From the NCBI RefSeq assembly GCF_023734115.1, contig NZ_AP025737.1:930001-994000 (forward strand): a DNA stretch of 64,000 nt, written 5' to 3'. This DNA comes from Herbiconiux sp. L3-i23 (GTDB lineage: Bacteria; Actinomycetota; Actinomycetes; Actinomycetales; Microbacteriaceae). Shown one piece after another: positions 25,055 through 33,441 of the stretch; the stretch's first letter is position 1; each line of letters begins with the position of its first letter. The translations under genes were made by a program, and so were the position numbers. Below the pieces are notes generated by a model, which saw only the letters and a program-made list of their open reading frames with translations, had not been told where the DNA came from and did no database searches.

Positions 25055-27160
25055 TCAGTCGGCGAGGCCCAGGACGTCGAGGGTCCAGGCGAGTTCGAAC
25101 GCGCGCTCGCGCCACGCCGAGTAGCGGCCCGAGACGCCGCCGTGACCGGCGCTCATCTCCGTCTTCAGCAGCACCGGGGCGCCCACCTCGCGCAGGCGGG
25201 CCGTCCACTTCGCCGGCTCCACGTAGAGAACGCGGGTGTCGTTGAGGCTCGTGACCGCGAGGATCCGCGGATACTGCTGCTCGGTGACGTTCTCGTACGG
25301 AGAGTACGACTTCATGTACTCGTACACCGACGCGTCGTGCAGCGGGTCGCCCCACTCGTCCCACTCGATCACCGTCAGCGGAAGCGACGGGTCGAGGATC
25401 GAGGTCAGCGGATCCACGAACGGAACGCCCGCCAGGATGCCGGCGAACCGGTCGGCGCCCATGTTCGCGATCGCGCCCATCAGCAGCCCACCGGCGCTGC
25501 GGCCCTCGGCGACCAGCCGGTCGGGTGAGGCGTAGCCTTCGGCGATCAGGTCGTCGGCGGCGGCGATGAAGTCGGTGAACGTGTTCTTCTTCGACAGCAG
25601 CTTGCCCTCGTCGTACCAGGCGCGGCCGAGCTCGCCGCCGCCGCGCACGTGGGCGATGCCGAACATGACGCCCCGGTCGAGCAGCGACAGCCGCGCCGCC
25701 GAGAACGAGGGGTCGATGCTCGCCTCGTACGACCCGTATCCGTACAGCAGGAACGGGGGCGGCGGAGCGGTCGACGGGCGGTCGAACTGCTCGGAGCGGG
25801 CGACCAGCGAGATGGGGATGCGGGCGCCGTCGGGTGCAGTCGCCCACACGCGGCGTTCCTCGTAATCGGTCGGGTTGTACCCGCCGAGCACCGGCTGCCG
25901 CTTGAGCAGCCGCAGTCGGTCGTCGGCGACGACGTAATCGAACACGGTCGCCGGGGTGACGAACGAGCCGTAGCTCAGCCGCAGCGTCGGCTGCGACCAC
26001 TCCGGGTTCGACGAGACGCCGACGGTGAAGAGCGGCTCGTCGAACTGGATCTCGCGCAGACCCTCCGGGGTCAGCAGCCCGAGGCGGGTGAGGCCGTCGC
26101 GACGGAACGACACGGCGGTGAACGACTCGAATGTGTCGACGTCCTCGAGGCGGACCTGCTCGGAGTGCGGCAGCACGACGGTGCGCTCACCGAGCGGAGA
26201 GTCGACCCCGACCTCGACGAGTTCGAAGTTGCGGGCGCCGTCGTTGTGCAGGATCAGCAGGCGGTCGGCGCCGTCCACCACGCGGTGCGCGATCTCGTAC
26301 TCGACGCCCTCGCGTCGCGGCCACACGACCATGAACTCGCCGGTCGGATCGGACGCGTCGAGAATGTGCCACTCGCTGGTCACCTTCGAACCGACCTCGA
26401 GCACGATGTAGCGGCGCGACCGGGTGAGACCCGCGCCGACCCAGAAGCGCTCATCGGGTTCGGTGAAGACGACCACGTCGTCGGCGGGGTCCGTGCCGAT
26501 CTCGTGTCGCAGCACGGTGTCGGGGCGCCACGCCTCGTCAGGCGTCGAGTAGAACGCGAAACGGCCGTCGGGGGAGAGCATCGCCCCCGGCAGCGTGCCT
26601 TCGATGACGTCGGGGCGGTCCTCGCCTGTCAGCAGGTCGCGGAAGCGCAGTTCGTACCGTTCGTCGCCGACCGTGTCGATCGCGTAGGCGAGCAGGGTGC
26701 CGTCGGTCGACACGTCGAAGCTGCCGAGCGAGAAGAACTCGTAGCCCTCGGCCGCCTCGTTGGCGTCGAGCAGGATTTGCTCGCCCTCGATCGGGGTGCC
26801 CGGTTCGACGACGGGCGGGGTCCAGTCGTTCGCGTCGGCGACGGGGCAGCGGCACGAGACCCCGTACTGCTTGCCCTCTTCGCTGCGGGAGTAGTACCAC
26901 CACGAGCCCTCGCGCGTCGGAACTGAGAGGTCCGTCTCCTGGATGCGGGAGCGGATCTCCTCGAAGATCGTCTCGCGGAGCCCCTCGAGGTGCGACAGCG
27001 ACTCGTTCGTCCAGGCGTTCTCGGCGTCGAGATGCGCGATCACCTCGGGATCGTCCTTCGCGCGAAGCCACTCGTAGGGATCGACGACGACGTCGCCGTG
27101 CTGAACGCGTTCGAACGGTACCTGCTTCGCGACGGGCGGCGCCTCGGGAGTGGTGGTCAC
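25055..27160 (-). CDS. Prolyl oligopeptidase family (oligopeptidase B-like) serine peptidase
   Basis: 701 residues, the usual length for S9A oligopeptidase B. An N-terminal seven-blade beta-propeller (about residues 70-410) gates a C-terminal alpha/beta-hydrolase. The nucleophile is in GRSAGG (Ser about 553) and the catalytic His in SAGHGG (about 672). It should cleave short peptides in the cytoplasm, oligopeptidase B after Arg/Lys. The start is GTG at 27160, with TAGCCT 6 bases upstream and no ribosome binding site, so it is probably leaderless. Three 56-bp palindromes lie directly upstream. Confidence 0.92.
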   Translation of the reverse strand: MTTTPEAPPVAKQVPFERVQHGDVVVDPYEWLRAKDDPEVIAHLDAENAWTNESLSHLEGLRETIFEEIRSRIQETDLSVPTREGSWWYYSRSEEGKQYGVSCRCPVADANDWTPPVVEPGTPIEGEQILLDANEAAEGYEFFSLGSFDVSTDGTLLAYAIDTVGDERYELRFRDLLTGEDRPDVIEGTLPGAMLSPDGRFAFYSTPDEAWRPDTVLRHEIGTDPADDVVVFTEPDERFWVGAGLTRSRRYIVLEVGSKVTSEWHILDASDPTGEFMVVWPRREGVEYEIAHRVVDGADRLLILHNDGARNFELVEVGVDSPLGERTVVLPHSEQVRLEDVDTFESFTAVSFRRDGLTRLGLLTPEGLREIQFDEPLFTVGVSSNPEWSQPTLRLSYGSFVTPATVFDYVVADDRLRLLKRQPVLGGYNPTDYEERRVWATAPDGARIPISLVARSEQFDRPSTAPPPPFLLYGYGSYEASIDPSFSAARLSLLDRGVMFGIAHVRGGGELGRAWYDEGKLLSKKNTFTDFIAAADDLIAEGYASPDRLVAEGRSAGGLLMGAIANMGADRFAGILAGVPFVDPLTSILDPSLPLTVIEWDEWGDPLHDASVYEYMKSYSPYENVTEQQYPRILAVTSLNDTRVLYVEPAKWTARLREVGAPVLLKTEMSAGHGGVSGRYSAWRERAFELAWTLDVLGLAD

Positions 27161-27223
27161 CGACCAAGGCTATTGCGTGCGAGGGCGCCGAACCTGAGGC
27201 GGCATCCCGCCCGGCTCGCGGAC

Positions 27224-27279
27224 GAGGTGCCCAGATCTGCGGGTGTTTCGAGCCCGGAACCCGCAGAACTGGGCACCTC
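27224..27279. repeat. 56-bp palindromic repeat, copy 1
   Basis: Ends pair as GAGGTGCCCAGATCTGCGGG against CCCGCAGAACTGGGCACCTC (19 of 20), with a 16-base centre. Copies 2 and 3 follow at about 70-bp spacing. Confidence 0.85.
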
Positions 27280-27293
27280 AGCCCCGCGTGGAC

Positions 27294-27349
27294 GAGGTGC
27301 CCAGATCTGTGGGTGTTCCGTGCCCGGGACCCGCAGAACTGGGCACCTC
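27294..27349. repeat. 56-bp palindromic repeat, copy 2
   Basis: Same 56-bp length and arms as copy 1; the centre differs by a few bases. Confidence 0.85.
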
Positions 27350-27362
27350 AGCCCGAGGGATC

Positions 27363-27418
27363 GAGGTGCCCAGATCTGTGGGTGTTCCGTGCTCACGACC
27401 CGCAGAAGTGGGCACCTC
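27363..27418. repeat. 56-bp palindromic repeat, copy 3
   Basis: Same length; the right arm has AAGTGGG for AACTGGG. It ends 8 bases before the maltokinase stop, between that gene and the peptidase promoter. Confidence 0.85.
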
Positions 27419-27425
27419 GGCGTCG

Positions 27426-28757
27426 TCAGGAGGCGTTCGCGACCAGGCGTTCGACCGCGGCTCTCGGGATGGGGAGCCAGGTCGGGCGGTTGCGGGCCTC
27501 GTAGAGCACCTCGTACAGCGCCTTGTCGAGTTCGAGGGCCGTCAGCAGAGTGGGGTGCAGTCCCACCGGGTCGGCGCCGCCGCCGGCGTAGCCCTCGAGG
27601 AACGCGACGCAGGCGCGGGCCGCCCACTGCGCCGCCGGTTCGGCAGACGACGGGTCGGCGAGCGCGCGCGAGCCGGCTGCGTAATCGAAGGAGCGGAGCA
27701 TCCCCGCCACATCGCGCAACGCCAGGTCGGGTTCGCTGCGCTCCGCCATGGGGCGCAGCGGTTCGCCCTCGAAGTCGAGCAGCACCCAGCCGCGGTCGGG
27801 CACATCGAGCACCTGGCCGAGATGGAAGTCGCCGTGGATGCGTTGCAGCGCCGGCCACGCCTCGTGCGCCGCGCGGGCGTAGATCTCCTCGACCGCGGGA
27901 GCGAGGCGCTCGAGTTCGGGGACGGCGACGAACGCCGCCCAGGCGCGCGCCCGGAAGCCCTCGCGCAGAGCATCGATGCGCTCTTCCGACGGAGGCTCGG
28001 TCGGAAGAGTCCGCGCGAGGATGGCGTGCACCTCGGCCGTCGCCGCACCGAGCGCGGCCGCGCGTTCGCTGAAGTCGGTGTCCGATTCGACGGCGTCGAG
28101 CGCGACCCGCCACGCGTCCTGGGTTCCCGGCAGGAACTCCTGCGCGAACGCGAGGTGACCGCGCGCCCCGGACCATTCGCCGACGATCGCGCCGAACGAG
28201 CGCGGCACCCTGTCCGATCCTGCCGCCGCGATCGCGCTCTGCAGCACCACGTCGGGGTTGTCGCCCGGGTGCAGGATGCGGAAGACCTTGACGATGACCG
28301 GCGTGGACGCCAGGCCGCCGGCGTCGAGGGTCTCGAAGATGATCGAGGTGTTCGACTGCTCGCCGGACAGTACCCTCGACGACGCCACCCGGTCGGACGC
28401 GCTCGCGAAGGGCGACCCGGACACGAGGATCCCGTCGCCGCTCACCGACCCGCCGGTCACCGCGAGGGAGTGGATGGCCGCAGCGGTCGCCTGATCCCGC
28501 GTGCCGTCGTAGCTGAACCGGCCGTTCTCGAACGCGATCGGCGTCTTGCCGGACACCGGCTCGGAGCGGTGCGCCAACGGGACCTGGTATTCGGCGCCGT
28601 CGCGCTCGTCGAGCACGAGGAGCACCTCGCCTGAGACGGCAGGGTCGGAGACGGGCAGCTCGTAGCTCGCGACGAGGCGCAGCGGGGGAGCGGTGGCACC
28701 GGGGAACCAGCGCTGGGCCGACATCCACTCGGCGAGGGTCTCGAGTGAGAGGGGCAC
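27426..28757 (-). CDS. Maltokinase-like phosphotransferase
   Basis: 443 residues. The N-terminal cap opens with LAEWMSAQRWFPG, typical of maltokinase (Pep2/Mak). The kinase-like C-lobe shows the catalytic loop HGDFHLGQVL (about 306-315) and the metal-binding LLDFEGEPLRP. Mak makes maltose-1-phosphate for the TreS-Mak-GlgE alpha-glucan pathway. No treS or glgE is within the window, where treS is often adjacent or fused. The GTG start has no ribosome binding site but lies 11 bases after the stop of a leaderless small ORF, so translation is probably coupled to it. Confidence 0.85.
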   Translation of the reverse strand: MPLSLETLAEWMSAQRWFPGATAPPLRLVASYELPVSDPAVSGEVLLVLDERDGAEYQVPLAHRSEPVSGKTPIAFENGRFSYDGTRDQATAAAIHSLAVTGGSVSGDGILVSGSPFASASDRVASSRVLSGEQSNTSIIFETLDAGGLASTPVIVKVFRILHPGDNPDVVLQSAIAAAGSDRVPRSFGAIVGEWSGARGHLAFAQEFLPGTQDAWRVALDAVESDTDFSERAAALGAATAEVHAILARTLPTEPPSEERIDALREGFRARAWAAFVAVPELERLAPAVEEIYARAAHEAWPALQRIHGDFHLGQVLDVPDRGWVLLDFEGEPLRPMAERSEPDLALRDVAGMLRSFDYAAGSRALADPSSAEPAAQWAARACVAFLEGYAGGGADPVGLHPTLLTALELDKALYEVLYEARNRPTWLPIPRAAVERLVANAS

Positions 28758-28768
28758 GGTCGCGGCCG

Positions 28769-28951
28769 TCAGGGAGCGGGGGCCGGGTCGTCGGTGAAAC
28801 CGCCGTCGGGCAGAGGCAGGAGCCCCTCTCCCGTCAGCTCCTCGTCGACCAGAGCCTCATCGGCGTCGTCCAGTCGCTCCCGCTCGGCGGCGAGATCGTC
28901 GCCCTTCTGATCCGCATCGCCCGGCGAACGGGCGTCGTCGCTGCTAACCAT
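28769..28951 (-). CDS. Small acidic protein, function unknown
   Basis: 60 residues, strongly acidic, no membrane segment, ending with a Pro/Asp-rich tail (LPDGGFTDDPAPAP). I recognise no family. It is supported as a gene by TAGGCT lying 6 bases upstream of its ATG, the same leaderless layout as many genes here, and by its position directly ahead of the maltokinase gene, whose translation may depend on it. Confidence 0.6.
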   Translation of the reverse strand: MVSSDDARSPGDADQKGDDLAAERERLDDADEALVDEELTGEGLLPLPDGGFTDDPAPAP

Positions 28952-29012
28952 GGTCGGAGCCTACGCGCGGGGCTTGCGGAGAGCCGGAATGTTCCGGGGA
29001 GTCGGCTGAAGG

Positions 29013-29441
29013 TCAGCCGACCACCGCATCGGTCACCGCCGACGGCGGCCCGTACAGGTAGTAGAGGCATCCGGCGACCGCGATGGCGTCGAGCACGAGA
29101 GCGACGCCGGTGAGGCCTCGGCGGGGATGCGGGTCGGCGGGGCGAGCGAGACCGACGAGCAGGGTGACGACGCTGATGATGCCGGCGACGAGGTAGACCC
29201 ACACCGTCGCCCTCGTCGAGACGAGGTCGATTCCCGGAAAGAGCCCGACCTGCGGCGAGACGACGATGCCGCCGACCGCGGCGAGAGCCATGACGAGACC
29301 GGCGGCGATCTGGATGCCGCCGACGATGCGGGTGCCGCGGGGCCGGCTGACACGCGTGCGACCGTCGAAAGCGACGGCGATGCCGATCAACATGAAGGCG
29401 AGGAAGGGCACGTAAAGCAGTCCGAGCGTCCCCAGTTCCAC
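29013..29441 (-). CDS. Four-helix membrane protein, function unknown
   Basis: 142 residues with four clear hydrophobic segments (about 5-25, 40-60, 75-100 and 112-130) and short basic loops. The GTG start has GGAAGG 7 bases upstream, and a TAGCCT -10 box lies further upstream. No motif suggests a function. It is divergent from the phosphate transporter unit. Confidence 0.7.
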   Translation of the reverse strand: MELGTLGLLYVPFLAFMLIGIAVAFDGRTRVSRPRGTRIVGGIQIAAGLVMALAAVGGIVVSPQVGLFPGIDLVSTRATVWVYLVAGIISVVTLLVGLARPADPHPRRGLTGVALVLDAIAVAGCLYYLYGPPSAVTDAVVG

Positions 29442-29558
29442 GGCCGCGCCTTCCTTCCCCCGCCAGAGGCAGGCTAGGCGGCGGAGCAGCGGCGTGGCTG
29501 GCAGAACCCTGGGGGTGCGGACCCAGAGTGTTCGGCGGGAGCCGCTCGCTCGGCTGGG

Positions 29559-29604
29559 TAGAGTTTCAGTCGTGTCAACCCCGAGCGACGGTCGAGCAGG
29601 TTAA
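29559..29604 (+). CDS. Leaderless 10-residue mini-ORF before PiT gene
   Basis: TAGAGT (29559-29564) is followed 7 bases later by a GTG at 29572 opening a 10-codon ORF (MSTPSDGRAG) that stops with TAA at 29602-29604, six bases before the transporter ATG. The transporter has no ribosome binding site of its own. The coordinates include the -10 box. Termination-reinitiation is the simplest reading (inference). Confidence 0.5.
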
Positions 29605-29610
29605 CTCCTG

Positions 29611-30783
29611 ATGGACATCTCCCTCATCATCCTTCTCGTCATCGCCCTGGCGTTGTTCTTCGACTTCACCAACGGCTTCCACGACACCGCGAATGCGATG
29701 GCGACGCCCATCGCGACCGGCGCGCTGAAACCGAAGGTCGCCGTCGCGCTCGCCGCCGTGCTGAACCTCGTGGGCGCGTTTCTGTCCACCGAGGTCGCGA
29801 AGACCATCTCGGGCGGCATCATCCGCGAGGGCGACGGCGGTGTGCAGATCACACCGGAGCTGATCTTCGCGGGCCTGATCGGCGCGATCGTCTGGAATCT
29901 GCTGACCTGGTTCTTCGGGCTGCCGTCGTCGTCGAGTCACGCCCTCTTCGGCGGGCTCATCGGCGCCGCGCTCGTGGGAGCCGGCATCGGCGCCGTCGAC
30001 TTCGGTGTCGTCGTCTCCAAGGTGCTGCTCCCGGCGCTGTTCGCCCCCGTGATCGCGGGCGGCACCGCCTACGTCGCGACGAAGATCGCCTACAGCATCA
30101 CCCGGCGCCACGACGGCCGCCCCGACGGTCGCGGCGTCTTCCGATACGGGCAGATCTTCTCGTCGTCGCTCGTCGCGCTCGCCCATGGAACGAACGACGC
30201 GCAGAAGACGATGGGCGTCATCACGCTGACTCTGATCGCGGGCGGCTTGCAGGACGCCGGCTCGGGACCGCAGTTCTGGGTCGTCGCCGCCTGCGCCTTC
30301 GCGATCGCGATCGGCACCTACTCGGGCGGCTGGCGGATCATCAAGACGCTCGGCACTGGCCTCACCGCGGTGAAGCCCGCGCAGGGCTTCGCCGCCGAGA
30401 CCAGCACGGCGGCCACCATCCTCGCCTCCAGCCACCTCGGCTTCGCCCTCTCGACGACGCAGGTCGCGAGCGGTTCCGTCATCGGTTCGGGGCTCGGGCG
30501 ACGCGGGTCGTCGGTGCGGTGGTCGACGGCGGGCCGCATCGCGATCGGATGGGTGCTCACCCTCCCGTCCGCGGCCGTGATTGGAGCCATCGCGGCGCTG
30601 ATCGCCTCGATCGGCACCGTCGGCATCGTCATCGACGCGGTACTCGGAGTCGCGTTCATCGTCGGAATCTTCGTGCGCTCCCGCGCCGACCGCGTCGACA
30701 GTGCGAGCCTCGAGAACGAGGTCAACGGCGCCGGCCAGGTCGTCAAGATCAAGAAGGTCAAGCCGAAGCGGGGTGCGAAATGA
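29611..30783 (+). CDS. Inorganic phosphate transporter, PiT family
   Basis: 390 residues with about ten membrane segments. The two inverted PiT signature repeats are visible: DFTNGFHDTANAMATPIATG (residues 18-37) and ALAHGTNDAQKTMG (about 190-203). It should be a low-affinity, ion-driven importer of phosphate, probably as metal-phosphate. The C-terminus is basic (KIKKVKPKRG). It overlaps the next gene by ATGA, and a CHAD-domain gene follows. The start follows a leaderless mini-ORF and lacks a ribosome binding site. Confidence 0.93.
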   Translation: MDISLIILLVIALALFFDFTNGFHDTANAMATPIATGALKPKVAVALAAVLNLVGAFLSTEVAKTISGGIIREGDGGVQITPELIFAGLIGAIVWNLLTWFFGLPSSSSHALFGGLIGAALVGAGIGAVDFGVVVSKVLLPALFAPVIAGGTAYVATKIAYSITRRHDGRPDGRGVFRYGQIFSSSLVALAHGTNDAQKTMGVITLTLIAGGLQDAGSGPQFWVVAACAFAIAIGTYSGGWRIIKTLGTGLTAVKPAQGFAAETSTAATILASSHLGFALSTTQVASGSVIGSGLGRRGSSVRWSTAGRIAIGWVLTLPSAAVIGAIAALIASIGTVGIVIDAVLGVAFIVGIFVRSRADRVDSASLENEVNGAGQVVKIKKVKPKRGAK

Positions 30784-31052
30784 TCGACTGGCTGAACCTC
30801 GTCATCGTCGCATTCGCGGCTCTCCTCGCCGCGTCGGTGATCGTCACCCTGTTCGCGACCGGCATCAAGCTGTTCTCCGTGCCTCCTCCCGGCGTCGAGC
30901 TGTCCGGCTCTGCCCGCGACGATGAGACCGACGATGTCGCCTCCTCATCGAGACCGCTCGCCGCCACCATCGGCGGGATCGCCTGCTTCGTGCTCACGGG
31001 CATCGGCGTCCTGTTCGGCATCTACCTGATCGTGCCCGCACTGCACGGCTGA
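30780..31052 (+). CDS. Small two-helix membrane protein, PiT-associated
   Basis: 90 residues, two hydrophobic segments (about 5-28 and 63-86) separated by an acidic, Ser-rich loop. Its ATG overlaps the PiT stop by four bases. No known family is recognised; tight coupling suggests a subunit or regulator of the transporter (inference). Longer upstream extensions in this frame are shadows of the PiT gene. Confidence 0.7.
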   Translation: MIDWLNLVIVAFAALLAASVIVTLFATGIKLFSVPPPGVELSGSARDDETDDVASSSRPLAATIGGIACFVLTGIGVLFGIYLIVPALHG

Positions 31053-31064
31053 TCGAGGCGTCGT

Positions 31065-31916
31065 GTGAGATTCCGGAGCCTGCTGAACCGGCGGATCGAC
31101 CGCCGATCGGATGAGCTGGACGAGCTGGGCGAGGACGGTGGCCGCGGGGACGCGGACGCGATCCACGACCTCCGCGTCGGGGTCCGCAAGCTGAGAGGGC
31201 TGCTGCGCGCCGGCCGGCGCGAGTACGGCCGCGACGAGGTGGACGCGCTCCGGGATCGCCTCCGACATGCCGGGTCGGTGCTCGGCGCGGCCCGCGACGC
31301 CGAAGTGCTGCGCGAACGGATCGAGCGGGAGCTCGCGGATGCCGGTATCGCGGCCGACCTCGCTGCCTTCGCTCTGGCACCGGTCGTCGCAGATCTGGCG
31401 GTCGGCCAGGCGGCGGCGGCCGAGTTCCTGGCCGGGGACGAGTGGGCGGCGCTGCGCGGCGATCTCCGCTCCCTGACGGCGACCTCGGCATCGGGCGCGA
31501 GCGCCGCGAAGGGCGCCGCACGGACGTTCCGCACTGACCTCGCCCGGGTGCGGAAGCGGCTCGCCGCAGCCCGGGCGGACGGTATCGACGAACTCGAGCG
31601 CGAGGAGCTGCTGCACGAGTTGCGCAAGGCGGCGAAACGGCTCCGATACGACACGAAGGCGGTGGGGCGCGCGCTTCCCGACCGTGCCGCGGCCGAATCG
31701 ATCACCCGACGGGCGGAGACGGTGCAGGACCTCCTCGGCGAGCGGCGGGATGCGCTGGCGGCGGCCGCGCACCTGACCGCCGCGGCGGCGGAGGCGGCGC
31801 GAAGCGGCGTCGCCGCGTCGCCGCTCGGGGTGCTCGCCGATCGGCTGCGCCGCGAGGCGGACGACGCGCTGACAGCGGCGCAGGACGAGGCTGACCGACT
31901 CGACCGCGAAGCGTAG
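31065..31916 (+). CDS. CHAD-domain protein
   Basis: 283 residues, almost wholly helical and rich in Arg. Two conserved His-containing helices typical of CHAD are seen: HDLRVGVRKLRGLLR (about residue 36) and HELRKAAKRLRYDTK (near residue 185). CHAD domains bind polyphosphate. The GTG start lies 12 bases after the membrane-protein stop, so this is the third gene of a phosphate-related unit. No fused CYTH domain is present. Confidence 0.88.
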   Translation: MRFRSLLNRRIDRRSDELDELGEDGGRGDADAIHDLRVGVRKLRGLLRAGRREYGRDEVDALRDRLRHAGSVLGAARDAEVLRERIERELADAGIAADLAAFALAPVVADLAVGQAAAAEFLAGDEWAALRGDLRSLTATSASGASAAKGAARTFRTDLARVRKRLAAARADGIDELEREELLHELRKAAKRLRYDTKAVGRALPDRAAAESITRRAETVQDLLGERRDALAAAAHLTAAAAEAARSGVAASPLGVLADRLRREADDALTAAQDEADRLDREA

Positions 31917-31926
31917 GCTCGCGAGC

Positions 31927-33402
31927 GTGGCGGACGCGATGATGCAGGCAACCCGGACCGAGACCGATTCCCTGGGGAGCATGACCATCCCCGCCGACGC
32001 CTACTGGGGCATCCACACGGCGCGAGCGCTTGAGAACTTCCCCGTCTCGCGCAGACCGATCTCCGTGTATCCCGACTTCGTGCGGGCGTTCGGCGCCGTG
32101 AAACTCGCGGCGGTCCGCGCCAACATCGAGCTCGGTGTCATCGACGCCGAGCGAGGCGCGCTCATCGGGGCCGCGTGCGAGGACGTGCGGTCGGGGCTCC
32201 TCGATGACGAGTTCGTCGTCGGCATCATCCAGGGCGGCGCCGGCACGAGCACCAACATGAACGCCAACGAGGTGATCGCGAATCGTGCGCTCGAACTCGC
32301 GGGATTCGCGAAGGGCGACTACCAGCACATCCACCCGATCGACGACGTCAACCGCAGCCAGTCGACGAACGACGTGTATCCGACTGCTCTCAAGATCGCG
32401 CTCTGCCAGGGCATCATCGGCCTCGTCGACGAACTCGACCGGTTGCGGATCGCGTTCGCCCAGAAGGGCGTCGAGTTCGCCCATCAGCTGAAGGTGGGCC
32501 GCACGCAGCTGCAGGATGCCGTGCCGATGACCCTCGGTCAGGAGTTCCGGGGATTCTCGGTGACGCTCGGCGAGGACCACGCCCGCCTGCGTGAGACGCT
32601 TCCGCTGCTGTTCGAGCACAACCTGGGCGCCACTGCGATCGGCACCGGCATCACCGCCGACCCGCGTTACGCCGAGGCGGTAAACAGGCATCTGCGCGAT
32701 GTCACCGGGTTCGCGCACGAGACGGCCGGCGACCTGGTCGAGGCCACCTCCGACGCGGGTGTCTTCATGAGCGTGTCCGGCGCGCTGAAGCGCTCCGCGA
32801 TCAAGCTGTCGAAGATCTGCAACGACCTCCGACTGCTGGCGTCGGGCCCGCAGGCCGGCTTCGGTGAGATCAACCTGCCACCGCGGCAGGCCGGGTCCTC
32901 GATCATGCCCGGCAAGGTGAATCCGGTCATCCCCGAGGTGGTCAACCAGATCGCGTTCTCGATCGCCGGCGCCGAAGTGACGGTGACGATGGCGGCCGAA
33001 GCGGGCCAGCTGCAGCTCAACGCGTTCGAGCCCGTCATCGCGCACAGCCTGCTCCAGTCGCTCAGCTGGCTGCGTCGCGGCTGCCGCACCCTGCGGGTGA
33101 ACTGCGTCGACGGCATCACCGCGAATGGGCCGCGCCTCGATCAGATGGTCGCCTCGTCGGTCGGCGTGATCACCGCCCTGACCCCGTACATCGGCTATGC
33201 GGCGGCCGCGGCTCTCGCGAAGCAGGCGCTCTCGGGCGACCGAGATGTGGCGGACCTCGTCGTCGAGCAGGGGCTGTTGACTCGTCAGGAGGTGACGCGG
33301 CTGCTCGCGCCCGAGGCGCTGTCGGGTGCGCCGCTGCACACCGCGCCGATTCCCGTTCTGCCGCCCTCGCATCCGCAAGCGCCGCCGCCCGCCGATCGGT
33401 GA
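31927..33402 (+). CDS. aspA: Aspartate ammonia-lyase
   Basis: 491 residues of the fumarase/aspartase superfamily, interconverting L-aspartate with fumarate and ammonia. The N-terminal IPADAYWGIHTARALENFP favours aspartase over fumarase. TNMNANEVIANRA and the superfamily signature GSSIMPGKVNP (about residue 320) are intact. The GTG start lies 7 bases after TAGGCT, a leaderless layout in which the -10 box contains the stop codon of the CHAD gene. Confidence 0.9.
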   Translation: MADAMMQATRTETDSLGSMTIPADAYWGIHTARALENFPVSRRPISVYPDFVRAFGAVKLAAVRANIELGVIDAERGALIGAACEDVRSGLLDDEFVVGIIQGGAGTSTNMNANEVIANRALELAGFAKGDYQHIHPIDDVNRSQSTNDVYPTALKIALCQGIIGLVDELDRLRIAFAQKGVEFAHQLKVGRTQLQDAVPMTLGQEFRGFSVTLGEDHARLRETLPLLFEHNLGATAIGTGITADPRYAEAVNRHLRDVTGFAHETAGDLVEATSDAGVFMSVSGALKRSAIKLSKICNDLRLLASGPQAGFGEINLPPRQAGSSIMPGKVNPVIPEVVNQIAFSIAGAEVTVTMAAEAGQLQLNAFEPVIAHSLLQSLSWLRRGCRTLRVNCVDGITANGPRLDQMVASSVGVITALTPYIGYAAAAALAKQALSGDRDVADLVVEQGLLTRQEVTRLLAPEALSGAPLHTAPIPVLPPSHPQAPPPADR

Positions 33403-33411
33403 TCGGACGAG

Positions 33412-33430
33412 ACGACGGCGCGAGCGTCGT
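33412..33430. terminator. Short hairpin between convergent genes
   Basis: ACGACG (33412-33417) pairs with CGTCGT (33425-33430) in the 39-base gap between the aspartase stop and the alcohol dehydrogenase stop. There is no T-run; it may be a weak terminator. Confidence 0.3.
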
Positions 33431-33441
33431 GCGGCAATCCG

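Noticed and set aside
25631-26926. A plus-strand ORF of 425 codons
   Set aside because: It is antisense to the oligopeptidase gene, whose domains and catalytic motifs are clear.
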